64,000 nt of DNA from Aquirhabdus parva (GTDB lineage Bacteria > Pseudomonadota > Gammaproteobacteria > Pseudomonadales > Moraxellaceae). Below the pieces are notes generated by a model. It did not search any database. It worked only from the letters and a program-made list of their open reading frames with translations, and was not told the origin of the DNA. Below are positions 32,250 through 40,304 of this stretch, piece by piece. The position numbers and the translations under genes were made by a program. The DNA is taken from positions 3,330,207 to 3,394,206 of the forward strand of contig NZ_CP031222.1 of the NCBI RefSeq assembly GCF_003351745.1, read 5' to 3'. The first letter of the stretch is position 1, and each line of letters starts with the position of its first letter.

Positions 32250-33836
32250 TTAATGGTTAATTGCAGCGGCGTGATGAACTGCTTCACGCTGATAACGACC
32301 CGTACCGAGACTGCCCGGGCCTTGGCGTGCGAACTTGATCATCAAATACACCTCCGCAATCAGCAGCAGCGTGTAGAAGCCGATAAAACCGGACAATGAC
32401 CCATAGACGCTGTGCACTGAAATTGTCGAGACCGAGAGATGGGTCGGCAGGACACCATAGATGGTCCATGGTTGACGTCCATACTCCGCGACAAACCAAC
32501 CCAGCTCCGCTGCGATCCAAGGCGCAGGCAACATGATGAAAGCCCATTGGTATAACCAGCGACGGCGATGCTCAAAGCCGAGTTTTAAGGTATGCCAGAA
32601 CGACACCAGAAACAGCGCCAACATAACAAACGCCAAGCCGACCATGATGCGGAAGCTCCAGAACAGCGGTGTGACATGCGGTACGGTTGAGTCAACGGCT
32701 TGCTGAATCTGTGCAGGCGTTGCAGTGCCGACATCATCCGTATATTTCTTAAGAAGTAGACCAAATCCGAGGTCAGCCTTATGCGCTTCAAACGTGGCTT
32801 TTACCGCAGCGATATTCGGTGCTAGAGGATTGATACGAATGGTCTCAAGAGCACTCACCGCTTGTATGCCCGAAATGATCCGCTCACGATTCTTGACTTT
32901 GATATCAATGATGCCAGGGATCTGCTTGCTGGTTGATCGAGTACCAATCAGCCCCATCACCCATGGCACCTCTACAGACCAATCATTCTTCATGGTTTTT
33001 TCATTGGGCCATGCAATAAGATTGAACGATGCCGGCGCAGGTTCGGTTTTCCACATCGCCTCAATCGCCGCCAGCTTGGTTTGCTGTGACTCCCCCACGG
33101 TATAGCCCGACTCATCACCCAGCACAATCACCGACAATGCCGAGGCCAAACCAAAGGTTGCGGCAATGCGAAAACTGTTTTTGGCAAACTGCACATCGCG
33201 CCCTCTCAGCAAATACCAAGACGATAGCGCCAAGACAAAGATCGATGCCGTGACATAGCCCGCAGAGACGGTATGCACGAATTTAGCCTGTGCTACGGGA
33301 TTAAACAGAATCGTCCAGAAGTCCGTCATCTCCATGCGCATGGTGGTGTAGTTGAACTCAGCACCAACCGGGTTTTGCATCCAGCCATTGGCAATCAAAA
33401 TCCACAGCGCCGATAAATTAGAACCAATGGCCATCAGAATCGTGACCAACAGATGCTGCTGCCGCGAAAGTCGCTGCCAGCCAAAGAAAAATAAGCCAAT
33501 AAAAGTCGATTCGAGGAAGAAAGCCATCAACCCTTCAATTGCCAGAGGCGCTCCAAAGATATCCCCGACATAGTGCGAGTAGTAGGCCCAATTCGTCCCG
33601 AACTGGAACTCCATGGTGATCCCTGTCGTCACCCCCAAGGCAAAATTGATTCCAAATAACTTGCCCCAGAATCGGGTCATGTCCTGATAAATCTGCTTCC
33701 CCGTCATCACATAGATGCTCTCCATGATGACCAGAATCCACACCATCCCCAAGGTCAGGGGGACGAATAGAAAGTGATACAGCGCGGTTGCAGCAAACTG
33801 CACCCGCGACAGATCGACCAACTGTTCACTAATCAT
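32250..33836 (-). CDS. cydA: Cytochrome bd ubiquinol oxidase subunit I
   Basis: A 528-residue subunit with nine helices that oxidises ubiquinol and reduces oxygen to water with high affinity. Haem ligands are present: His21 in ALYHFLFVP (b595/d site), His188 in KFVHTVSAG and Met398 in FRIMVGL (b558). The Q-loop starts GESQQTKLAAIEAMWKTEPA and is of the long type, as in E. coli. WFVAEYGRQPWTIYGVLPT near residue 446 is diagnostic. Between cydP and cydB in one leftward operon. Regulated from the FNR-type promoter at 34160-34173. Confidence 0.96.
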   Translation of the reverse strand: MISEQLVDLSRVQFAATALYHFLFVPLTLGMVWILVIMESIYVMTGKQIYQDMTRFWGKLFGINFALGVTTGITMEFQFGTNWAYYSHYVGDIFGAPLAIEGLMAFFLESTFIGLFFFGWQRLSRQQHLLVTILMAIGSNLSALWILIANGWMQNPVGAEFNYTTMRMEMTDFWTILFNPVAQAKFVHTVSAGYVTASIFVLALSSWYLLRGRDVQFAKNSFRIAATFGLASALSVIVLGDESGYTVGESQQTKLAAIEAMWKTEPAPASFNLIAWPNEKTMKNDWSVEVPWVMGLIGTRSTSKQIPGIIDIKVKNRERIISGIQAVSALETIRINPLAPNIAAVKATFEAHKADLGFGLLLKKYTDDVGTATPAQIQQAVDSTVPHVTPLFWSFRIMVGLAFVMLALFLVSFWHTLKLGFEHRRRWLYQWAFIMLPAPWIAAELGWFVAEYGRQPWTIYGVLPTHLSVSTISVHSVYGSLSGFIGFYTLLLIAEVYLMIKFARQGPGSLGTGRYQREAVHHAAAINH

Positions 33837-33871
33837 ATTTATTCCTCAATGCGCACGTCAGCACGCTGTAT

Positions 33872-34027
33872 TCAATGGGGTGCAAGCAGATGATCCATCG
33901 TAGAATGAGGAGTGACCGCGACATGTCGATCTGCGACCCAAAGCGACCAAATGCCGTACAGCAAAATGAGCTTGATCGCGAGTACAATCAAAATCTCATG
34001 CAGTAATTTACGGTCTTGGCGTTTCAT
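33872..34027 (-). CDS. cydP: Cytochrome bd small accessory subunit CydP
   Basis: Fifty-one codons from ATG 34027 to TGA at 33872-33874, ahead of cydA. The protein has one hydrophobic helix (HEILIVLAIKLILLYGIWSL) followed by WVADRHVAV, matching the pattern of the small CydP proteins that precede cydA in many beta- and gammaproteobacteria (K-L-x-L-L-x-x-(IL)-W-x-x-(FW)...). GGGGG lies before the start. Role: probably oxidase assembly or stability. First gene of the operon. Confidence 0.85.
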   Translation of the reverse strand: MKRQDRKLLHEILIVLAIKLILLYGIWSLWVADRHVAVTPHSTMDHLLAPH

Positions 34028-34132
34028 GTCAGCCCCCTTCCCACTCAGTATCAGATAGCCTCTGATGACAATTTTTTGCTCTAATCAAACGATCTCTTTT
34101 TTAAACGAACCAACATTAAGATCGCAAAGTGA

Positions 34133-34173
34133 AGTGTATGAGGACTATGAAATCGAACCTTGATCTACATCAA
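34133..34173 (-). promoter_or_regulatory. FNR/ANR-dependent promoter of the cyd operon
   Basis: Perfect box TTGAT-CTAC-ATCAA at 34160-34173 and a minus-strand minus-10 TACACT at 34138-34133. With a start near 34126 the box centre is at about minus 41, the class II activation position. No other gene lies between this and cydP. Confidence 0.8.
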
Positions 34174-34281
34174 ACTTCATGAGGGTTCTAACCAATTGGA
34201 TCATAAATTTCATTCTTTTGTGATCGCAGGCGTGAACTTCTTCCCTGTAGATAGATGTCAAAATCAGACACCCCACCCATA

Positions 34282-34314
34282 AAAAATCCGGTGTCTGAGC
34301 GATCAGCACCGGAA
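34282..34314 (-). terminator. Intrinsic terminator of the SpoIIAA-like gene
   Basis: Stem TCCGGTG / CACCGGA (34288-34294, 34308-34314), 13-nt loop; on the minus strand it is followed by six T. It lies 54 bp after the stop at 34368. Confidence 0.8.
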
Positions 34315-34367
34315 AAAAGAAGACTCATACAGTTAATACCTCCGATCAGCCGCTCATCAAAAGCAGA

Positions 34368-34790
34368 TCAATCCTGATACTCATCGAGTGAATCAGAAAG
34401 CACCTCCAATGACTGATCACTGAGCCAATCTATCGCAGGCTGTTTATCCTGAAAGGCAAAACTACGGATCTCGGCATCAACAAAATGCTTAATCAATGCA
34501 GGAATAATCGCACTGGTCATGTCATCGGTCACTAAGCTAATTTTTTGGATCTGTTGATGGTGATTGCGAATAAATTGTAGGTGCGGTAGCAACAACTTAA
34601 AGGCTCTCCAATTGACAAAAGACTGGGTATAAATCATCAGCCCATATAGTCTTCCACCACGCTCAAGATAAGGGTCCACTAACAGCGATAGACGTTCAAA
34701 ATCAGACTGACTTAACGTTCCAGCAGGTTTGATGATCAAAGAACGGTGATCAGGTAAAAGGTCGGCATAGATCATGGCATGTGTATCCAT
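34368..34790 (-). CDS. SpoIIAA-like (PF11964-type) protein
   Basis: A 140-residue STAS-like protein: strand YADLLPDHRSLIIKPAGTLS, helix SQSDFERLSLLVDPYLER, strand RLYGLMIYTQSF, then a helix pair and IQKISLVTDDMTSAIIPALI and a C-terminal EIRSFAFQDKQPAIDWL. The pattern fits the SpoIIAA-like family, whose members are often near stress or membrane-transport genes; no phosphorylatable serine can be assigned. An FNR box at 34958 is centred about minus 62 from a plausible minus-strand start (TACAAT at 34914-34909), so expression probably rises at low oxygen. Single gene with its own terminator. Confidence 0.75.
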   Translation of the reverse strand: MDTHAMIYADLLPDHRSLIIKPAGTLSQSDFERLSLLVDPYLERGGRLYGLMIYTQSFVNWRAFKLLLPHLQFIRNHHQQIQKISLVTDDMTSAIIPALIKHFVDAEIRSFAFQDKQPAIDWLSDQSLEVLSDSLDEYQD

Positions 34791-34908
34791 CCATAAAATG
34801 AAAAAACGTGAAACCTGCAGGTCAGAGAATTTAAAAAATCAGCCTCATCGACACATCTCCCCTGTGTCGATGAGACAAAATCCTCACATCTGCAAATCAT
34901 CTTTTTTC

Positions 34909-34971
34909 ATTGTACAAACAGAAAAGACACGCCATCACAGCAAATGACGTCAAGAATTTGATCTAGATCAA
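34909..34971. promoter_or_regulatory. FNR/ANR box between the SpoIIAA-like gene and the FNR gene
   Basis: Perfect TTGAT-CTAG-ATCAA at 34958-34971. Leftward, TACAAT at 34914-34909 would be a minus-10 with the box near minus 62; rightward, CATAAT at 35012-35017 would place it near minus 60. Both are class I positions, so one box may serve both genes. Confidence 0.72.
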
Positions 34972-35093
34972 ACTTCTGATCGTTTGTTCAAAACGGTCGC
35001 TCAAGATCGGACATAATGCGAAAAATCGGATCAAAAACCCGCAAGAACTTCAGACACTTCGACATTCGCGAGACTCAAGCGTTAAGGGGAGAT

Positions 35094-35849
35094 ATGAACC
35101 ACATCATCAAAAGCACGCAGCTGGCTTCGGGCTATCGAGAAACGCATTGTAGCGATTGCGCATTATCGCTGGTGTGCTTACCGCCGAGTGTTCAAGCGTC
35201 TGAATTATTGCAACTGGATGCCATCATCGAGCATCGTCCACCGATCAAACGCAACGACGCACTATTTTTTCAAGGTCAGGCCTTCAATCGGGTCTATGCT
35301 GTACGTTCTGGCGCAGTCAAAACGACTCTCGTGCTTAATAACGGTATTGAGCAAGTGACAGGGTTTTATTTGCCCGGAGATATCATTGGTCTAGACAGTA
35401 TCGGTCATCACGAGTATGTCAACAGTGCCTACGCCCTTGAGACGACAACCCTGTGTGCTATACCCTATACCGACCTCAAATCATTGGGCCGATTAATCCC
35501 TAGTCTACAAGATCACATCTCTGGATTAATGAGCTATGAGATCCGCCAAGGACAACAAGCCTTACTTTCCATCAGTAAGTTAACCGCTCAGGAACGCATC
35601 GTAATGTTTTTGCTGTCCATCTCGACCCGCTATCAGCGCCGTCGCCTATCTGGACATCACTTTCATTTACCCATGTCCCGCAGCAGTATTGGCAACTATT
35701 TGGGTCTAACGCTAGAGACTGTAAGCCGTGTGTTTGCCCAATTGCAGCAACAGCAGGTTCTGACGGTGAATAACAAAGACGTCCATATCCTTGATTTTGA
35801 TTATCTCAGTCAAATGGTAGAGCCCAAGTCAGTCCGTGCAGTGTCATAA
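35094..35849 (+). CDS. anr: FNR/ANR-type oxygen-sensing regulator
   Basis: A 251-residue Crp/Fnr protein with a complete iron-sulfur ligand set: Cys19, Cys22, Cys28 (HCSDCALSLVC) and Cys121 (TLCAIPY), at the spacing of E. coli FNR. The effector domain has YAVRSGAVKTTLV and YLPGDIIGLDSIG; the HTH MSRSSIGNYLGLTLETVSRV carries the E-x-x-S-R that reads TTGAT. It is therefore expected to bind the boxes found on both sides. The start is ATG 35094 behind GGGGAG; an in-frame ATG at 35016 lies at the promoter. Works as an activator when the [4Fe-4S] cluster is intact at low oxygen. Confidence 0.93.
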   Translation: MNHIIKSTQLASGYRETHCSDCALSLVCLPPSVQASELLQLDAIIEHRPPIKRNDALFFQGQAFNRVYAVRSGAVKTTLVLNNGIEQVTGFYLPGDIIGLDSIGHHEYVNSAYALETTTLCAIPYTDLKSLGRLIPSLQDHISGLMSYEIRQGQQALLSISKLTAQERIVMFLLSISTRYQRRRLSGHHFHLPMSRSSIGNYLGLTLETVSRVFAQLQQQQVLTVNNKDVHILDFDYLSQMVEPKSVRAVS

Positions 35850-35943
35850 CCCCTCGCGAATGAACCATTCACCTCGATATTTCACATCCTGCTAACTGGA
35901 CTAAATCCTTAGTCCAGATCTGACAGATGATCTATCCAGTTTA

Positions 35944-36011
35944 TTGAAATTTATCAATAAAAAGATAACTTGATTCAGATCAAGATCACCCTTCTGCTTT
36001 TTTGCTCTAAT
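35944..36011 (+). promoter_or_regulatory. FNR/ANR-dependent promoter of alkB
   Basis: Perfect box TTGAT-TCAG-ATCAA at 35970-35983 and a near-perfect one TTGAA-ATTT-ATCAA at 35944-35957. TCTAAT at 36006-36011 is a five-of-six minus-10, which puts the first box at about minus 41, a class II site. The leader to the alkB start is about 200 nt and holds no other gene. Confidence 0.75.
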
Positions 36012-36218
36012 CAAATTGAGATGATTTCTTGCCAAAAAAGATTTCTACCTTGCATGCCTCCTGATAGCGCATCGGGTCATCGCCCTGTTGATCCAAAGCC
36101 AACTCAGCAATCAGCGGCACTTTAAAAATGGACTTTCAATGAACTCAGCGCGACAGGACCTGACCTGTGGACATGGCAGTCTTGCGAAAGATCAATGAAC
36201 AGCGATAGCAGAGGTAAA

Positions 36219-37490
36219 ATGATGAACTCTCAAACACCGATTGACCTGATCCAGAATGATGTACAAAGCAGTCGCCCTAACGAGATGACGAGCGAAAGCC
36301 CTCATGAAGTCTCTCCACAACCGACTCAATCAGACTGGATTGATGCCAAACGCTACTTATGGTTATTAAGCCCCGCATTACCTGTCATCGGGGTGGGCGC
36401 GATGATCATTTATCGGGTTGTACCCAAAAAAATGCGCGGCTTGGCGTGGATCGGCCCCATTGCGATCCATGTGGTGATCCCCATCCTTGACCGAATCATC
36501 GGGGAGGATAAAAATAACCCGCCCGAAGAGATCGTCGCCAAGCTTGAGCGCGACCCATACTATGCGACCATCGTTAAAGCCTTTATCCCCTTGCAATATC
36601 TGGCCCTGTTTATCGGTGCGTACCTGTATACCCGCAAAGAGACACCAGCTTTCGACAAGCTCGGTATCGCTATATCTGTCGGTGCCTTAAACGGTATTGC
36701 CATCACCAATGCCCATGAGAACAGCCATAAGAGCGACAAATTCAACCAAATCATGTCGCATTTAGTTTTAGCGCCGACGGCCTATGGTCATTTCCGGGTC
36801 GAACATCCCTATGGACATCACAAACGGGTTGCCACCCCTGAAGATCCCGCCAGTGCGCAAATGGGTGAGTCGTTCTGGCGCTTCCTACCACGCACCGTGA
36901 TCGGTAGTTTTAAATCTGCAATCGAGATCGAAAAAAACCGCCTCGCACGCCGTGGCAAAACCTTCTGGTGTCTGGAAAATGAGCTGTTACAAGGCTGGGC
37001 GATGACTGCGGGCTTATACAGCACCCTCGTGGCTATTTTTGGTCGGAAAGTGATTCCGTTTATTGCGATTCAGGCGGTCTATGGATTTAGCTTATTGGAA
37101 GTGATTAATTATGTTGAGCATTACGGGTTGCTTAGAGCCAAGCAGAATGGCAAATATGAACGGACCAAACCTGAACACAGCTGGAACAGCAATAAGATCG
37201 TCACCAATTTGTTTTTATATCAATTGCAACGTCACTCCGACCACCACGCCCATCCGACTCGGAGCTTTCAGGCTTTACGGCATTTTGAAGATGCACCGCA
37301 ATTGCCTTCTGGCTACGCAACCATGATTCTACCGGCTTATATCCCTGCCCTGTGGTTTCGTATGATGGATAAACGCGTGGTGGAACACTATAAAGGGGAC
37401 TTGAGTAAAGCCAACATTTTGCCGGCTAAACGCCGTGCGTTAATGAAGAAATATGGCGGGGCCAATCGCTTGACGTCCACTCACCACTGA
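36219..37490 (+). CDS. alkB: Alkane 1-monooxygenase (AlkB/AlkM family)
   Basis: About 423 residues of a six-helix membrane diiron hydroxylase that oxidises n-alkanes to 1-alkanols with rubredoxin as electron donor. Histidine boxes: HENSHK at 166 (usual form H-E-L-G-H-K), EHPYGHHKRVATPEDPAS at 195, LQRHSDHHAHPTRSFQ at 336, and NYVEHYGLLR between the last two. The polar N-terminal 40 residues are longer than in the classical enzymes. AGAGG gives ATG 36219 or 36222. No rubredoxin or rubredoxin reductase gene is in the window. Promoter as described at 35944-36011; ends at the hairpin 37502-37559. Confidence 0.94.
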   Translation: MMNSQTPIDLIQNDVQSSRPNEMTSESPHEVSPQPTQSDWIDAKRYLWLLSPALPVIGVGAMIIYRVVPKKMRGLAWIGPIAIHVVIPILDRIIGEDKNNPPEEIVAKLERDPYYATIVKAFIPLQYLALFIGAYLYTRKETPAFDKLGIAISVGALNGIAITNAHENSHKSDKFNQIMSHLVLAPTAYGHFRVEHPYGHHKRVATPEDPASAQMGESFWRFLPRTVIGSFKSAIEIEKNRLARRGKTFWCLENELLQGWAMTAGLYSTLVAIFGRKVIPFIAIQAVYGFSLLEVINYVEHYGLLRAKQNGKYERTKPEHSWNSNKIVTNLFLYQLQRHSDHHAHPTRSFQALRHFEDAPQLPSGYATMILPAYIPALWFRMMDKRVVEHYKGDLSKANILPAKRRALMKKYGGANRLTSTHH

Positions 37491-37501
37491 TAGCAGCCAT
37501 A

Positions 37502-37559
37502 GAGACCAAGGCTGACACGACGAATCTGGTTGGCAGTTAAACTGTCAGCCATCGGTCTC
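37502..37559. terminator. Long hairpin between alkB and the convergent hypothetical gene
   Basis: Nested perfect arms GAGACC/GGTCTC (37502-37507, 37554-37559) and GGCTGACA/TGTCAGCC (37510-37517, 37543-37550). No T run, but it stands just after the alkB stop and before the stop of the converging gene. Confidence 0.6.
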
Positions 37560-37579
37560 AATCCATACCCTTACTAGCG

Positions 37580-38074
37580 TCAAACAAACCGATCCGGCAA
37601 CTGCAAGCCAAACTCATTGGCAATGTCCGCAACAGCCACAAGCATGACCCCAAAGATCGCGTCAAAAACATTGCCGCTGTTATGCAGATCCATCTGATAC
37701 AGCCAACTGTCCTCAGAGAGTCCGGCATAGATCACGCGATTAGGTTCCCCATGCGCCCACAGTAACTCTAAACAATAGCCGCTGCTCAAATGATCCACCG
37801 CTGCGTCGTAATAATTAGAATCCGTCATTTTCACCAGTCGGATCCGATCTGATCCAATGCTCGACACCCAGTGTTTGACATCATCTAGCGATTCAAGTGC
37901 CACGTTATAGGTCAGACCATAAAAGGTATGCTCATAGCACAACAAGTCTGGCTGAGACGGCCACGGCGAGCAACCCAGCATAAAAGAGTGCCCATTCAAA
38001 ACATAGGGCGGTGATAAGTCCTGTCCGGCATAAACTCTAGGCTGTGGTATGGCCTGAACAACAAGCGTATCCAT
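37580..38074 (-). CDS. Hypothetical protein
   Basis: A 164-residue soluble protein, no signal peptide. Trp and aromatic residues are common (SPWPSQPDLLCYEHTFYGLT, SGYCLELLWAHG) and the C-terminal part is a hydrophobic helix (VFDAIFGVMLVAVADIANEF). I do not recognise the family. It follows the hypothetical gene at 38108 by 33 bp, in the same direction, so the two are probably an operon. An AGAGAACTT stretch lies before the ATG. An immunity-type or small enzyme role would be guesswork. Confidence 0.7.
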   Translation of the reverse strand: MDTLVVQAIPQPRVYAGQDLSPPYVLNGHSFMLGCSPWPSQPDLLCYEHTFYGLTYNVALESLDDVKHWVSSIGSDRIRLVKMTDSNYYDAAVDHLSSGYCLELLWAHGEPNRVIYAGLSEDSWLYQMDLHNSGNVFDAIFGVMLVAVADIANEFGLQLPDRFV

Positions 38075-38107
38075 TAATTAAGTTCTCTTCTTTTTAAAGT
38101 ACCCTAA

Positions 38108-38491
38108 TCACGCTGGTTGCCTGGAGTTCAAGGTATGATTTGGGTCAAATACCGCTGCCCCATATGCCTGCTTAAGTTCAGTCGACACTAAAACTTCTCG
38201 CAAAAATGCATAATTCCGTTCGCCATACAGACGGATATAAATTTCTTCAATCAAATGACTGTCGTCATAGTAAACATTCATTTTGATGTCATCACTCCGA
38301 TACACATCAAGACTGCGATGTGACTCTTGCTTCAAAAGCGACAACGCTTGTTCAAGAAAAGTCACCACATTGGGGCTGATGCGCTGCTCTGCTTCAAACA
38401 ACCAGCCACAATCTTGCAAGACTTTATGCGCATCGATCGGAAGCAGAAAGAAAGATCGACAATGCTTGTTTTTTATTAAATTTATCTTCAT
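38108..38491 (-). CDS. Hypothetical protein
   Basis: About 127 residues from ATG 38491 (MKINLIKNKHCRSFFLLPID); the frame is open to a GTG at 38533. Alpha/beta composition with FLEQALSLLKQESHRSLDVY, then strands MNVYYDDSHLIEEIYIRLYG. AAGG lies 10 nt before the ATG. Family not recognised. Forms a pair with 37580-38074. Confidence 0.65.
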   Translation of the reverse strand: MKINLIKNKHCRSFFLLPIDAHKVLQDCGWLFEAEQRISPNVVTFLEQALSLLKQESHRSLDVYRSDDIKMNVYYDDSHLIEEIYIRLYGERNYAFLREVLVSTELKQAYGAAVFDPNHTLNSRQPA

Positions 38492-38594
38492 TTTATCAAT
38501 GCCTTGCCTACATCCAGTTGACTTATCACCCACTTAAGATGAGAAGATGATCTCACCGAATTTGAGCAGATAAGATTAAGTTTTATAACGGGTC

Positions 38595-39173
38595 TTAACT
38601 GGGTAAACTCACACTACTTTCGATCACCTGCTTGGTATATTTCCATGCAATCTCGGTCTGATTCACCACTGGGCTATCAAACATCGTTAATTTCACCGTC
38701 AGACCATCCAGAATAACCAACAAATGCGAGGCAACCTCCAGCGGCGATTCAACGCCAATTTCCTCAAGACTTTCCTGCATGAGCTCCGTCAACCACATTT
38801 TGTGATTTTGGGAAATCGTTCTGATGTTTGATTTGGCATCTGGAAACTCTTCCGATGCACGAATGAACATACAGCCGTGAAACTGGATGCTCTTAAACCA
38901 AACCTCGTACCAATCAAAGATCGCTTTGAGCTTATGAATGGGATCTGAAGCTTTATTCACCGCTTCCAGAATGCTTGCACGTAATAAAGAGTCGCGTTTT
39001 AATAAAACGCTTTCGATGAGCAATTCTTTAGACGGAAAATACTTATATAACGTCATCTTGGCTATTTTTGCTTCGGCAATGATCCGATCAATGCCGACTG
39101 CGTGATAGCCATGCTCCGAGAATAAGAGTAGCGCCGTTTCAAGAATGTCTTCTTGCTTAGTTTTTTTATTCAA
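38595..39173 (-). CDS. TetR-family regulator
   Basis: A 192-residue TetR protein. HTH at residues 8-55: ILETALLLFSEHGYHAVGID, then RIIAEAKIAKMTLYKYFPSK with recognition helix KMTLYKYFPSKE. C-terminal domain type TetR_C (FKSIQFHGCMFIRASEEFPD), the group whose members often control SDR or oxidoreductase genes. Divergent from the haem-oxygenase-like gene at 39336; two palindromes lie between them. The likely target is that gene and itself. Confidence 0.9.
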   Translation of the reverse strand: MNKKTKQEDILETALLLFSEHGYHAVGIDRIIAEAKIAKMTLYKYFPSKELLIESVLLKRDSLLRASILEAVNKASDPIHKLKAIFDWYEVWFKSIQFHGCMFIRASEEFPDAKSNIRTISQNHKMWLTELMQESLEEIGVESPLEVASHLLVILDGLTVKLTMFDSPVVNQTEIAWKYTKQVIESSVSLPS

Positions 39174-39208
39174 TTTTTATCCTTCATAACCGTAAAAACC
39201 AGTTGACT

Positions 39209-39250
39209 ATACTATAACAATTATACATAGTATGAGACAGACAGGTCTGT
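39209..39250. promoter_or_regulatory. TetR operators between tetR and the haem-oxygenase-like gene
   Basis: ATACTAT (39209-39215) with ATAGTAT (39227-39233), 11-bp spacer, and the perfect ACAGAC-AG-GTCTGT (39237-39250). The second has the classic form of sites bound by TetR proteins of this group. Confidence 0.6.
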
Positions 39251-39335
39251 ATAGATTAGTAACCTTTTCAGGTTGAATCTTACGCAAAGTTTAGACACAC
39301 ATCACATAATATTTATTAATCGATAGAAATTAAAT

Positions 39336-40223
39336 ATGACCATAATCGTTGATGATCCAAGGAAAAACGCTATTGAAGCGTTGAGGGCAAGCGTCTCGAC
39401 ATCAGTCTGGACCTCTAATAAACAATTCGTTTCGGACTTGAAAGCCGAAATAAAACAACATGCTTTAGCAAGTAATCCGATTATTGATGTCTTTAATCAG
39501 GGTCTATTGAGCTTAGAAGCAGTCAAGACTATACACCTTGAATACCGACATGCAATCGTACAAATATTTACGGATGCATTGCTCATGGCGCAGTTCCAAA
39601 CACGCCAGCTTGAGCCGCGCTTAAGCCCAGGCAGCAAAATGCCCGCAAGATTTTTGCTGACCTTAAATGTTTTAGATGAGTTTGGTTTTCAGCCGGGCTA
39701 TGACCAATCGAACTATTACAAGGGCAATCCGGCCTATGCGCACTATCCACTCTTTGAAAAAGTGCTGGATGATTTAGGGGTCTCGGATCGTGAACGTCTG
39801 CATCACATCCCCAGTCAGATTGCTGCGGATGTCCGCAACTTTTTGGAACTCAGCTTTCCCAACTACAACAGCGTTGTTGCACTGCTTGCGGTGGCTGAAG
39901 AACAAGTCATTCTCTATAGCCCACCGCTAAGAGAGTCAGTCAAAGCAATCGGCGGGCATGTTGCCGATGGTTATTACCACGTCCATGGGGTCACCACTGA
40001 CCATGGTACCGAAGCGGCAGACGATGATCATGAGGATGATCTATGGTACGCACTCATGCAGGCTGCCACGTCTGATCAGTATGATCAGATTCGCTATATT
40101 TGCCTTGCGTACTGTGACTTGTGGGATAAGTTCTGGACCTTTCAATATAACGTCCATTGCCGCCATTTGTTTCCTACGCCCCTTTCCGCACTCGCGGAGA
40201 ATGCCAGCAGGATTATTTATTAA
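39336..40223 (+). CDS. Haem-oxygenase-like diiron protein (HDO / iron-containing redox enzyme family)
   Basis: A 295-residue all-helical protein. Candidate metal ligands in the order typical of HDO proteins: Glu and His in HLEYRHAIVQIFTDAL (about 68-83), Glu in VAEEQVILYSP (about 186-196), then VHGVTTDHGTEAADDDHEDD (about 216-235), an unusually acid/His-dense stretch, and FQYNVHCRHLF near the end. HDOs use two irons and oxygen for decarboxylation, N-oxygenation or C-C cleavage; the substrate is unknown. Divergent from a TetR gene with operators between. A small gene follows 81 bp later. Confidence 0.72.
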   Translation: MTIIVDDPRKNAIEALRASVSTSVWTSNKQFVSDLKAEIKQHALASNPIIDVFNQGLLSLEAVKTIHLEYRHAIVQIFTDALLMAQFQTRQLEPRLSPGSKMPARFLLTLNVLDEFGFQPGYDQSNYYKGNPAYAHYPLFEKVLDDLGVSDRERLHHIPSQIAADVRNFLELSFPNYNSVVALLAVAEEQVILYSPPLRESVKAIGGHVADGYYHVHGVTTDHGTEAADDDHEDDLWYALMQAATSDQYDQIRYICLAYCDLWDKFWTFQYNVHCRHLFPTPLSALAENASRIIY

Positions 40224-40304
40224 TCCTTTGGCATAAAGACCGATCTCAATCGAGCAAAATGATGAATGAACCTCATTGTTTTGCTCAGTTTTAGGAAGAG
40301 CAGC

